Source of the DNA: CAVVAY01 sp963746465
GTDB taxonomy: Bacteria; Actinomycetota; Actinomycetes; JACCUZ01
Direction of reading: 5' to 3'
Assembly: GCA_963746465.1 (NCBI GenBank)
Contig: CAVVAY010000005.1
Span: 1,054,001-1,118,000 of the forward strand
DNA: 64,000 bases
The translations under genes and the position numbers were made by a program. This document shows, piece after piece, positions 8,637-17,161 of this stretch. Within the stretch, counting starts at the first letter, position 1. Each line of letters starts with the position of its first letter. The notes beneath the pieces are model-generated. The model had not been told where the DNA came from, searched no databases, and saw nothing but the letters and a program-made list of their open reading frames with translations.

Positions 8637-9656
8637 GTGACAGTGGCGAGCGACAACGGCGGGCACAGGACCGAGATCCGTGACACCCTGGGCGGCGTGC
8701 GGTGCAGTGCGGTGACGCTCGGTGCCGGGCAAGGCGCGTCCGCCGGCGGCACGGCGGCTCGACGAACTGCGGCCCGGCCCGCGCTGCTGCCTGAGATCCT
8801 GCTGCTGGTCACCCTGTTCTTCGCCTACCGGCTCGGCCGGCTCGCGATCACCGGCCACGACGACCTGGCCATCGCCAACGCGTGGCGGGTGTGGGACGTC
8901 GAGCGGCTGCTCATGCTGCCCGACGAGGAGACCCTGCAGGACTGGGTCCTGCAGTGGCCGGACCTGCTCAAGGCCGCGAACTGGTACTACGTGGGCGTCC
9001 ACTTCCCGGTGACGCTCGCCTTCCTGGCCTGGGGCTGGCTGCGGCGGCCGCCGGCGGAGTACCGCTGGGCCCGCCGGCTGATCATCACCCTCACCGCGTT
9101 CGCGATGCTGCTCCACGTCGCGATGCCGCTGGCACCGCCGCGGATGCTGTCCAGCCTCGGCTTCCTCGACACGATGGCGGCCTTCGGCCCCTCGGCGTAC
9201 GGCGGGGGAGCCGCCACGGTCGCCAACCAGTTCGCCGCGATGCCGAGCCTGCACGTCGGCTGGGCGCTGCTCATCGCGTTGGTGGTGGTGCGGACCGCGA
9301 AGAGCCGGTGGCGCTGGGTGGTGGTCGCGCACCCGGTGCTCACCACGTTGGTCGTCGTCGTGACGGCCAACCACTACTGGATCGATGCCGTGGTCGTGGC
9401 CCTGATGCTCGGCCTGGTGCTGCTGGTCACCCCGCGGCCGGCTGCCGTCCCGCCGTCCCGGGCGTGGCTGTGGGTCACCGGTCGTGGTCGGTCCGGTCAG
9501 GCCATCGAGACGAGGAACACCGGGTCGGTGGTCGGCCGGTCCGAGCCGGACTCCGGCTCGACGCTCACTCCGACGGCGTCCTCCGGTCCCATGCCGGTGA
9601 CGACGCCGGTGACGTCACCGCCGCGGCCGAGGACACCTGCCGACTGCGAGTTCTGA
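8637..9656 (+). CDS. PAP2-superfamily membrane protein
   Basis: This 339-residue integral membrane protein has about six hydrophobic segments. It carries the phosphatase-superfamily motifs FAAMPSLHVGWALL (the PSxH motif) and VVVTANHYWIDAVV (the distal His with an Asp), the variant typical of inositol-phosphorylceramide-synthase-like PAP2 proteins. The last 70 residues are hydrophilic and read into the antisense of the anti-sigma gene, with a 160 nt convergent overlap. No earlier stop exists in any frame after the last membrane segment, so the overlap seems real. It starts 10 nt after the flavoprotein stop and may belong to the lipid operon. The substrate is unknown. Confidence 0.72.
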   Translation: MTVASDNGGHRTEIRDTLGGVRCSAVTLGAGQGASAGGTAARRTAARPALLPEILLLVTLFFAYRLGRLAITGHDDLAIANAWRVWDVERLLMLPDEETLQDWVLQWPDLLKAANWYYVGVHFPVTLAFLAWGWLRRPPAEYRWARRLIITLTAFAMLLHVAMPLAPPRMLSSLGFLDTMAAFGPSAYGGGAATVANQFAAMPSLHVGWALLIALVVVRTAKSRWRWVVVAHPVLTTLVVVVTANHYWIDAVVVALMLGLVLLVTPRPAAVPPSRAWLWVTGRGRSGQAIETRNTGSVVGRSEPDSGSTLTPTASSGPMPVTTPVTSPPRPRTPADCEF

Positions 9657-10243
9657 GGGGCCATCCGCCAGAGCTGGTAAGCCCGGCCGTCCGGCAGCTC
9701 CGGCAGGTCCTTGCCGAGGAACACCGCGACGTCGCCGGATGCGAGCACGGTGCCGGTGCCGCCGGAGGCGACGGGGACCGAGCGCTCGACGTGGTCGGGG
9801 TCGGCGAGCACGGCGGCGATCCGGGCAGCCTGATCCCGCGCCGCTGCGGCCTGTTGCTGTGCCTGGTCGGCCCGATCGCTCTCGGCCACGGCGAGGCCGC
9901 CGAGCCCGGTGGCGATGACGAGCAGCACGGCGGCCGCTGCGGTGGCCGGCTGGCGGTACCACGGGCGCCCCGTCGAGCGCCGCTCGTCGAGACTGCTCAC
10001 CCCACCGAGTGGTGACTCCTGCCGGGTGTGCAGGACCTCGGCGAGCACCCGCTCGCGCAGCGCGGGCGGCGCAGCAGCGCTGGCTGCGACCGCGAGCCGG
10101 GCAGCCGTGGCACGCAGCTCGACGACCTCGAGCCGGCAAGGGGCGCAGGACTCGAGGTGCTGCTCGAACGCGGCCCGCTCGTCGGCGTCGACGGCGTCGG
10201 CCGCGTAGGCGCCGGTCAGGGTGTGCAGCTCGTGGTCGCTCAT
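9497..10243 (-). CDS. rskA: Anti-sigma factor, RskA family
   Basis: This 248-residue protein has an N-terminal anti-sigma domain with the zinc-binding HxxxCxxC motif (FEQHLESCAPCRLEV, near residues 28-40). A single membrane helix follows (TAAAAVLLVIATGLGGLAV), then an extracytoplasmic RskA domain with DLPELPDGRAYQLWRM. The family binds SigK and releases it after regulated proteolysis. The start ATG overlaps the sigma gene stop (ATGA), so the pair is coupled. Its 3' end overlaps the PAP2 gene on the other strand. Confidence 0.88.
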   Translation of the reverse strand: MSDHELHTLTGAYAADAVDADERAAFEQHLESCAPCRLEVVELRATAARLAVAASAAAPPALRERVLAEVLHTRQESPLGGVSSLDERRSTGRPWYRQPATAAAAVLLVIATGLGGLAVAESDRADQAQQQAAAARDQAARIAAVLADPDHVERSVPVASGGTGTVLASGDVAVFLGKDLPELPDGRAYQLWRMAPQNSQSAGVLGRGGDVTGVVTGMGPEDAVGVSVEPESGSDRPTTDPVFLVSMA

Positions 10244-10839
10244 GCGGTCACCCCCAGGCAGTCGCGCAACCGGATGAGTCCGTCGCGCAGCCGGGTCTTG
10301 ACCGTACCCAGCGGGGCGTTGAGCAGGTCGGCCACCTCGCGATAGGTGTAGCCACCGTAGTAGGCGAGGGTGACCGACTCGTGCTGGAGCTCGGTGAGAG
10401 TGCCGAGGCACCGGCGTACCTGCTCCTGCTCCAGCCGGGCCTCGACCTTCTCGGCCACCTCGTCGTAGGCCGGGGTGTGGTCGCGGGCCGCGACGCGCTG
10501 GTCGCGGTCGTGCGACGCCTGGGACGAGCGGACCCGGTCGATGGCCCGCCGGTGCGCCATGGTGTGGATCCAGGACGACGCGCTACCGCGGTCGGCGTCG
10601 AACCTGGTGGCCGAGCGCCACACCTCGACGAGCACCTCCTGGGTGACCTCCTCGGACTGCGAGGGGTCCCGGAGCACCCGGCGCACCACGCCGAAGACGG
10701 AGTTCGCGACCTGGTCGTAGAGCAGCTCGAAGGCAGGGCCTTCGCCGCGTGCGACCCGGTGCAGCAGGTCGTCCAGCGTGGCCGGGCCGTCCTGCGTGCT
10801 CGCGGCACGGGTGATGCGACGGGAAGCCATGGCTGCCAT
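10240..10839 (-). CDS. sigK: ECF sigma factor, SigK-like
   Basis: This 199-residue extracytoplasmic-function sigma factor has region 2 (AFELLYDQVANSVFGVVRRVL, then WIHTMAHRRAIDRVR) and region 4 (LAYYGGYTYREVADLLNAP followed by GTVKTRLRDGLIRLRDCLG), which match the SigK group. ATG 10839 and an in-frame ATG at 10830 are both possible starts. It precedes and overlaps the rskA gene, the usual sigma/anti-sigma order. The HAD gene stops 35 nt upstream on the same strand, so readthrough from the sbcDC operon is possible. Confidence 0.87.
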   Translation of the reverse strand: MAAMASRRITRAASTQDGPATLDDLLHRVARGEGPAFELLYDQVANSVFGVVRRVLRDPSQSEEVTQEVLVEVWRSATRFDADRGSASSWIHTMAHRRAIDRVRSSQASHDRDQRVAARDHTPAYDEVAEKVEARLEQEQVRRCLGTLTELQHESVTLAYYGGYTYREVADLLNAPLGTVKTRLRDGLIRLRDCLGVTA

Positions 10840-10874
10840 GGTGTCACTTCGGTGCGGGGCGGCCGTCGGCTTGG

Positions 10875-11390
10875 TCAGGTCCGGCCCTGCTCCTCCTGCG
10901 CTCGGCGCAGCGTCCGGCGCTGCGAACGGGACTGGACTGCCCAGGTGGCGTGCAGCACCGCGAAGCCCGCGTCCCGCAGGGCGTCCACGACAGCCTCGTC
11001 GTCGTCGATCACGACTTCCACCTCCTGGGCGGCACCCAGGTCGCGCAGCGCCTCGAGCTTCATCACCCGGGCCGGGCGGTAGTCACCCGGCGGCCGCATC
11101 CACAGCGGTCCGGCCGGCAGCCCGTGCCGGGTCAACCAGTGCTGGGTGACCCGGCGCAGGCTCTCCGGTCGACCCGTCAGGTACGCCAGGTCGTGCTCGG
11201 CGGACAGCTCCCGGGCCAGCTCGAGCCCGGTGGCCAACGGGGGATCGTCGGCGGCCGCGGCGAAGAACGACCCCCAGTCCTTGCGTGGGCCCTCGAGGTG
11301 GTGCACCCGGTGCTCGACGTCGGCCAGGACGCCGTCGACGTCGAAGACGACGAGGCTGCGAGTCCGGCCGTCGGCAGCCGCCGGGCTCAC
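10875..11390 (-). CDS. HAD-family phosphatase
   Basis: This 171-residue haloacid-dehalogenase-fold protein has the nucleophile motif VVFDVDGVL (Asp17, Asp19), motif II in AYLTGRPESLR and the acidic motif EVVIDDDEAVVDAL. It resembles polynucleotide-kinase 3'-phosphatase domains in layout (a short cap insert with WMRPPGDYRPARVMKLE). The GTG start overlaps the sbcC stop by 4 nt, which couples it to the SbcCD nuclease and suggests a DNA-end-processing role. That role is an inference from context. Confidence 0.75.
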   Translation of the reverse strand: MSPAAADGRTRSLVVFDVDGVLADVEHRVHHLEGPRKDWGSFFAAAADDPPLATGLELARELSAEHDLAYLTGRPESLRRVTQHWLTRHGLPAGPLWMRPPGDYRPARVMKLEALRDLGAAQEVEVVIDDDEAVVDALRDAGFAVLHATWAVQSRSQRRTLRRAQEEQGRT

Positions 11391-14380
11391 TGCCGCACGT
11401 GTGAGCCGGCGCGTCCTTTCTCGACCCGGAGCTGGACCGGGACGCGCTGCCGCAGATCGGGCACGTGGCTCACGATGCCCACCGTACGGCCGCCGTCGCG
11501 CAGGCCGTCGAGCACTCCCATCACCTCGTCGAGGGTGTCGTCATCGAGGCTGCCGAAGCCTTCGTCGACGAAGAGGGTCTCGAGCAGTGTCCCGCCGGCC
11601 TCGGCGGTGACGACGTCTGCGAGCCCCAGGGCGAGGGCCAGCGAGGCCGAGAAGGTCTCGCCACCGGACAGTGTGGCCGGGTCGCGCTCGACGCCGGTCC
11701 AGGCATCGAGCACCCGCAGGTGAAGACCCCCGCGAGCCCGGGCGCTGCCGGCCCGGGCGGAGTGCAGCAGCTGGTAGCGGCCGGAGGACATCCGGGCCAG
11801 CCGCTCGCTGGCGGCCAGGGCGACCTGCTCCAGCCGGGCCGCCAGGACGTAGCCGGAGAGGCTCATCCGGAGCCGGTTGTCGGTGCTCTTGCCCTCGGCG
11901 AGCCGGGACAGCCCGTCGACCGTGCGGTGCTCGTCGACCAGCGGGCCGCGTTCGTCGAGCACCGCCCGCAGCACGGCGCCGAGGCGCAGCAGCGCGTCGA
12001 CCCGGCGGGCGGCGGTGACCAGGGCGCCGCTGGCCTCGGCGTTGGCGGCCTGGCTCTGGCGCACCTGCACCCGCAGGACCGTCAGGTCGGGCACGGGGGA
12101 CTCGGCGAGCGCCGCCAGCGACGGCTCGGCGAGCTGGTCGGCGACCGAGGTCAGCTCGGCCAGGTGCCGCTGCCGCTCCTCGTCGAGCGTGGCGACCAGG
12201 TCGTCGTCGCGGTGAGCGCCCGCGACGTCCTCCAGCGACCCGATCCCGCGGTCGCGAGCGGCCTGCTCAGCGCGCTCGAACGCGGCTGCCACCTGGTCAC
12301 CGAGCTGCTCGACCGTGCTCACCTGGCGGGCCAACGCCTCGAGGTCCTCGGCGAGCCGGGCCAGCCGCGCGGCCCGGGCAGCGATCGACCGGTCGTCGCC
12401 GCGGGCGCCGTCGAGCGTCGCGCGAAGGGCTTGCAGGCGCTCGCGGTCGCCGCTCACCCGGACCCGCAGGCTCTTGGCGTCCTGGTCCAGGGAGACCCGC
12501 CGCCGGACCCAGCCCTCGTGCTGCTCGGCGAACGACTGCAGCGCAGCCTGGTCGTCGGATGCGGTGGCGGCGAGCGCGGTCAGGCGGGTGACCTCTCCGA
12601 CCGCCGCCTGGTGTGCGGAGCGCAGGTCGGGCAACGGATCATCGCCGCCGGCCGCGGACCGCGCCGCGGCGAGGGCGGCGGCCAGCCCGGTGAGAGTGTC
12701 AGCCGCGTCGGCGCGGGCCGCCTCGAGCTCGGCGACCTCGGCGGCGGCCGAGTCCTCGGCGGCCTTGCTCACTGCATCGGGCGCGGCTTCGGCCGGTCGA
12801 GGATGCTCGGTGCTGCCGCAGACCGGGCAGTCGTCGCCGTCGTGCAGGACCGCGGCGAGCTCGGCCGCCATGCCGTCGAGCCGGGCCTGACGAAGCCCGA
12901 GCCAGCGCTCCCGGGCCAGGTGGGTGAGGTCGGTGCGGGCCCGGAGGTCGTCGGCGGCGGCTGCCTGGCGGAGCAGCAATTCGTCGCGCTGCTCTGCCGC
13001 GGTCAGCCGTGCGTGCGCGACCTCGGCAGCGGTGCGAGCACCGGGCAGTGCCGCGATCGCGGCCCGGCTGGCGTCCCGCGCGCCTTCCAGCTCGGTGCGG
13101 CGCGCCGGCGCGCTGTCGAGCAGGGCTGCGAGCCGCTGCGCCTGCTCGTCGAGCTCGACGACCCGTCGCTCGAGGGCGTCGGTCGCGGCCGCCAACCGAT
13201 CGGCCTCGACCTCGTCCTTGGCCATGGTGCGCAGCCCGCCGACCTCGCCGCGATGGTCGCGAGCGACCGCCTGAAGGACGCTGGGCGCGGGCCACGGGGC
13301 CACCGGGGCGGCGACCGAGTCGGTGCCGGTCATGGGCAGCGCCTCGGCGAGCTGGAGCCCGGTGGCCACGGCGAGGTCCCTGGCCTGCTCGAGCTCGACC
13401 TGGAGTCGGGCCACCTCGTGCACCAGCGGCACCACCGGGGCAGCGGCCCGGGCCGCGGCGACCTCGGCGGCCGCGGCTTCCTGCAGCGACGTCTGCTCGG
13501 TCAGCTGCCCCAGCCGGGCCTGCAGGCTCGCCCGCCGGGTGTGCGCCTCGGCGACCAGGGTGGCCGCCTCGAGGGCGGCAGCCGTCGCCTCGTGCCGGTC
13601 GCTGGCAGCCGCTGCCACCTGCTGTGCGGTCGCCCGCGCGGAGCGGGCCTCCTCGACAAGGGCGGCGACCCAGCTGCCGGACCGCGCGAGGTCGAGGTCG
13701 TCGGGCACGTCCTGACCGGCTGCCTCGCCCACCCGGGCCACCACCTGACGCAGCCGCTGGTCCACCTCGTCCACAGCCCGGGCGGTCTCCTGCCGGCGGG
13801 CCACCAACCAGCGCTCGACGGCGGTGAAGCGACCGGTGTCGAAGAGGCTCTCGAGCAGCTCGCGACGCTTCTCGGCATCGGCCCGCAGGAAGTCGGCGAA
13901 CTGGCCCTGGGGGAGGAGCACGACCTGGCAGAACTGGGACAGGGTGAGACCCAGCAGGCCGCCGACCAGGTGACCGGCCTCGTCGAGGCGGGTGGACAGC
14001 GTGGTCCAGCCGGTCAACCCGCACTCCTGCAGGTGAACCCGGGACTGCTCGGTGAGCGTCCCGACCCCTCGACGCTTCGGCCGGTCCCACTGCGGGGACC
14101 GGGTCAACCGCAGCCGACGACCGCGCAGGCTGACCTCGAGGACGACCTCGGGCGCCACGCCCTCGCCGGCGTGGTCGCTACGCAGCCCGCGACCGCCGCC
14201 GCGAGCCCCGGGGACCTGGCCGTAGAGCGCGAAGCAGACCGCGTCCAGGATGCTGGTCTTGCCTGCGCCGGTGGCACCGGTGAACAGGAACAGCCCCGCG
14301 TCGGCCAGGAGGTCGAAGTCGACGGTCTCGGTGCCGGCGAACGGGCCGAACGCGGTGATCTCGAGGCGGTGCAGGCGCAT
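11387..14380 (-). CDS. sbcC: Exonuclease subunit SbcC
   Basis: This 997-residue SMC-like ATPase works with SbcD to open hairpins and degrade DNA ends. It has Walker A at residues 35-42 (GATGAGKT), a Q-loop (PQGQFADFLRA), a long Ala- and Glu-rich coiled coil split by the zinc-hook DDCPVCGSTEHP, then the signature LSGGETFSASLAL and a Walker B region LFVDEGFGSLDD. The start is ATG 14380, where the conserved MRLHRLEITAFGPFAG begins; a longer in-frame reading upstream is antisense extension. It overlaps sbcD by one base (TGATG). Confidence 0.95.
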   Translation of the reverse strand: MRLHRLEITAFGPFAGTETVDFDLLADAGLFLFTGATGAGKTSILDAVCFALYGQVPGARGGGRGLRSDHAGEGVAPEVVLEVSLRGRRLRLTRSPQWDRPKRRGVGTLTEQSRVHLQECGLTGWTTLSTRLDEAGHLVGGLLGLTLSQFCQVVLLPQGQFADFLRADAEKRRELLESLFDTGRFTAVERWLVARRQETARAVDEVDQRLRQVVARVGEAAGQDVPDDLDLARSGSWVAALVEEARSARATAQQVAAAASDRHEATAAALEAATLVAEAHTRRASLQARLGQLTEQTSLQEAAAAEVAAARAAAPVVPLVHEVARLQVELEQARDLAVATGLQLAEALPMTGTDSVAAPVAPWPAPSVLQAVARDHRGEVGGLRTMAKDEVEADRLAAATDALERRVVELDEQAQRLAALLDSAPARRTELEGARDASRAAIAALPGARTAAEVAHARLTAAEQRDELLLRQAAAADDLRARTDLTHLARERWLGLRQARLDGMAAELAAVLHDGDDCPVCGSTEHPRPAEAAPDAVSKAAEDSAAAEVAELEAARADAADTLTGLAAALAAARSAAGGDDPLPDLRSAHQAAVGEVTRLTALAATASDDQAALQSFAEQHEGWVRRRVSLDQDAKSLRVRVSGDRERLQALRATLDGARGDDRSIAARAARLARLAEDLEALARQVSTVEQLGDQVAAAFERAEQAARDRGIGSLEDVAGAHRDDDLVATLDEERQRHLAELTSVADQLAEPSLAALAESPVPDLTVLRVQVRQSQAANAEASGALVTAARRVDALLRLGAVLRAVLDERGPLVDEHRTVDGLSRLAEGKSTDNRLRMSLSGYVLAARLEQVALAASERLARMSSGRYQLLHSARAGSARARGGLHLRVLDAWTGVERDPATLSGGETFSASLALALGLADVVTAEAGGTLLETLFVDEGFGSLDDDTLDEVMGVLDGLRDGGRTVGIVSHVPDLRQRVPVQLRVEKGRAGSHVRQ

Positions 14381-15531
14381 CAGCGACCCACCTCGGAGTG
14401 CCGCACGCCGTCGAACGCGGCCGCCAGCAGTGCCGTCTCGGCCGGCTCGGCCGGCCCCCGGACGTGGGCGACGAAGTCGGCGCCGATCTCGAGGTCGGTG
14501 CGCCCGCGCACCCGCGCGGCGTAGGACGACGGGTCGGCGCCGTCCACGCCGTCCGGTGCGAAGGCCAGCACCAGCACGTTCGGGAACCGGCGGCGCAGCC
14601 TCTCCATCGGCTCGCGCGGGCGCACCGGGTCGGTCAACGTCACGTGCAGGTAATGGCCTTCGTACCCGGACCACTGCGCACCGGCGAGCAGGTCGTCGAG
14701 CCGGCCCGACACCCGGGCCAGCGGACAGTGCACCGGCGTCGGCACCGACTCGACGGCCGGCGCGGACCCGGGACGCCGGGCGAGCTCGACGAGCAGCACC
14801 TGCTTGGTGTGGTGCTCCTCGGAGAAGGAGAACGGCAGCGGCGAGCCGCTGTAGCGGACCCGGTCGGCCAGGCGCTGCGCACCGTGCAGGTGACCCAGAG
14901 CTGCGTAGTCGACTCCGGCGAAGGCCGACAGCGGGACCGACGGGACGCCACCGACGCTGATGTCGCGTTCGCTCTCGCTCGGCTGGGCACCGGAGACGAA
15001 CGCGTGGGCCAGGACGACCGAGCGGGTGCCCGGTCGGTCGGCCAGGTCGCCGCGGACCCGGCTCATCGCGGCGTCGAGGACCGCGGCATGAGTGCGCTCG
15101 TCGCACCCGAGCTCGCCGCGCACGGCATCGGGCTCGAGGTAGGGCACGGCGTAGACGGCCACCGCTCCGTCGGAGTCCTCGATCAGGACCGGCTCGTGGG
15201 CGCCGGCGACCGCCGTACGCAGATGGATGCCGGCGGCGTCGATCAGCCCGGAGCCGAAGCCCAGCCGGCGGGCGGAGTCATGGTTGCCACTGATCAGGAC
15301 CACCCGGGTGCCCGTCGCCGCGAGCCGTCGCAGCGCGTCGTCGAACACCGCGACGGCGTCGACCGGGGGCAGCGCCCGGTCGTAGACGTCGCCGGACACC
15401 AGGACCGCGTCGACCCGCTCCGAGCGGACCGTGTCGACCAGGAAGTCGACGAACTGCGCCTGCGCCGGCAGCAGGTCCTCACGGTGGAAGGACCGGCCCA
15501 GGTGCCAGTCGGAGGTGTGCAGCAGGCGCAT
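14380..15531 (-). CDS. sbcD: Exonuclease subunit SbcD
   Basis: This 383-residue metallophosphoesterase nuclease carries all metal-binding motifs: HTSDWHLG at the N terminus, SGDVYDRA, ISGNHDSARR, and the late GHLHGAQ followed by YSGSPLPFSF. It forms the MR-type complex with SbcC. ATG 15531 is preferred because a TACCGT box sits 6 nt upstream, which implies a leaderless message; the in-frame upstream codons overlap that promoter. It is the first gene of a five-gene minus-strand run down to rskA. Confidence 0.95.
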   Translation of the reverse strand: MRLLHTSDWHLGRSFHREDLLPAQAQFVDFLVDTVRSERVDAVLVSGDVYDRALPPVDAVAVFDDALRRLAATGTRVVLISGNHDSARRLGFGSGLIDAAGIHLRTAVAGAHEPVLIEDSDGAVAVYAVPYLEPDAVRGELGCDERTHAAVLDAAMSRVRGDLADRPGTRSVVLAHAFVSGAQPSESERDISVGGVPSVPLSAFAGVDYAALGHLHGAQRLADRVRYSGSPLPFSFSEEHHTKQVLLVELARRPGSAPAVESVPTPVHCPLARVSGRLDDLLAGAQWSGYEGHYLHVTLTDPVRPREPMERLRRRFPNVLVLAFAPDGVDGADPSSYAARVRGRTDLEIGADFVAHVRGPAEPAETALLAAAFDGVRHSEVGR

Positions 15532-15537
15532 ACCAGG

Positions 15538-15543
15538 ACGGTA
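15538..15543 (-). promoter_or_regulatory. -10 box TACCGT of leaderless sbcD
   Basis: On the minus strand TACCGT is followed by 6 nt and then ATG 15531, with no Shine-Dalgarno. Confidence 0.55.
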
Positions 15544-15687
15544 GGTCGAGGGCTGGACAGAACCCGGCAACGCGGGCCGCCGGAGGGTCGTGTCGGCCAG
15601 GGCAGGTGCCCGTCAGGCGTGCGTCGGTCGCATGTGACACCAGGTCGTGCCAAGGTTGGTCCAGGTGAGCCCGGGAAGGGACGGCGC

Positions 15688-17160
15688 ATGGGGCAGGACG
15701 TCGCGAAGACGCAGTTCACACGCGAGGACCGGCAGCAGTACCGCCAGAAGGTCAAGCGTTGCCTGGACGTGTTCGCCCGGATGCTGGCGGAGTCCCGGTT
15801 CGACACCGAGCGCCGAAGCATGGGCCTGGAGATCGAGCTCAACCTCACCGACGCGTCGGGCGACCCGGCGATGGTCAACGAGAAGGTCCTGGGCCTGATG
15901 GCCGACCCCGACTTCCAGACCGAGCTCGCCCAGTTCAACATCGAGATCAACATCCCGCCGAACCTGATCAGCGGCGACGTCTTCACCCAGCTGGAGACCA
16001 GCGTCCGGGCCAGCCTGAACCACGCCGACGACGTCGCGAACGAGGCCGGTGCCGACGTGGTGATGATCGGCATCCTGCCGACGGTCCGGCCGGAGCACCT
16101 GACCGAGGACACCTTCTCGGCGAACCCGCGCTACGCGTTGCTCAACGAGCAGGTCTTCGCCGCCCGGGGCGAGGACATCCACCTGCAGATCGACGGGGTC
16201 GAGCGCATCTCGGCCTTCGCCGACACGATCGCCCCGGAGGCGGCGTGCACCAGTGTGCAGCTGCACCTCCAGGTCAACCCCGAGACCTTCGCCGCGCACT
16301 GGAACGCCTCGCAGGCCATCGCCGGGGTCCAGATGGCGATGGGCGCCAACTCACCGTTCTTCTTCGGCAAGGAGCTGTGGCGAGAGACCCGGATCGCGCT
16401 GTTCGAGCAGGCTGCCGACACCCGGTCCGACGAGCTCAAGGCACAGGGGGTCCGGCCCCGGGTGTGGTTCGGCGAGCGCTGGATCACCTCGATCTTCGAC
16501 CTGTTCGAGGAGAACGTCCGGTACTTCCCGTCGCTGCTCCCGATCTGCGACGAGGAGGACCCGCTCGAGGTGCTGGACCGAGGCGACGTCCCGAAGCTGG
16601 GGGAGCTCCGGCTGCACAACGGCACCATCTACCGCTGGAACCGGCCGGTGTACGACGTGGTGCGCGGCCGCCCCCACCTGCGGGTGGAGAACCGCTGCCT
16701 GCCGGCCGGCCCGACGGTGGTCGACGTGCTGGCCAACGCGGCGCTCTACTACGGCCTGGTGAAGGTGCTGGCCGAGGCCGACCGGCCGGTCTGGTCCCAG
16801 ATGTCCTTCGCCGCGGCCGAGGAGAACTTCCACAACGGGGCCCGGCACGGCGTGGACGCGCGGATCTTCTGGCCGGGCATCGGCGAGGTCCCCGCGACCG
16901 AGCTGGTCCTGCGCCACCTGCTGCCGCTGGCGCACCGCGGCCTGGAGGAGTGGGGTGTCGCGACCGAGGACAAGGATCGCCTGCTCGGCATCATCGAGGC
17001 GCGCTGCCTCAAGAGCTCCAACGGCGCGTCCTGGCAGGCGGCGACCTTCCACCGGCTCTTCGACGACCACGACCGGCCCGAGGCGCTGCGCGAGATGATG
17101 CGCAGCTACGTCGAGCACATGCACTCCAACGAGCCGGTGCACACCTGGCCGCTGGGCTGA
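15688..17160 (+). CDS. GCS2-type carboxylate-amine ligase (glutamate-cysteine ligase family)
   Basis: This 490-residue protein has the glutamate-cysteine ligase 2 fold seen in COG2170-type proteins. Recognisable pieces are SMGLEIELNLTD (the acidic metal and ATP site), INIPPNL, a central ACTSVQLHLQVNPE strand, GANSPFFFGKELWRETR, and RVENRCLPAGPTVVDVLAN. Such enzymes join a carboxylate to an amine with ATP, but the true substrate of this subgroup is not known and it may not be cysteine. GGAAGG precedes ATG 15688. It converges with an ATP-grasp gene whose stop lies 1 nt away, and the pairing suggests both act on one product. Mycothiol synthesis does not need this enzyme. Confidence 0.8.
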   Translation: MGQDVAKTQFTREDRQQYRQKVKRCLDVFARMLAESRFDTERRSMGLEIELNLTDASGDPAMVNEKVLGLMADPDFQTELAQFNIEINIPPNLISGDVFTQLETSVRASLNHADDVANEAGADVVMIGILPTVRPEHLTEDTFSANPRYALLNEQVFAARGEDIHLQIDGVERISAFADTIAPEAACTSVQLHLQVNPETFAAHWNASQAIAGVQMAMGANSPFFFGKELWRETRIALFEQAADTRSDELKAQGVRPRVWFGERWITSIFDLFEENVRYFPSLLPICDEEDPLEVLDRGDVPKLGELRLHNGTIYRWNRPVYDVVRGRPHLRVENRCLPAGPTVVDVLANAALYYGLVKVLAEADRPVWSQMSFAAAEENFHNGARHGVDARIFWPGIGEVPATELVLRHLLPLAHRGLEEWGVATEDKDRLLGIIEARCLKSSNGASWQAATFHRLFDDHDRPEALREMMRSYVEHMHSNEPVHTWPLG

Positions 17161-17161
17161 G

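Noticed and set aside
11465..14524. A 1019-residue open frame antisense to sbcC
   Set aside because: Shadow of sbcC with no family resemblance.
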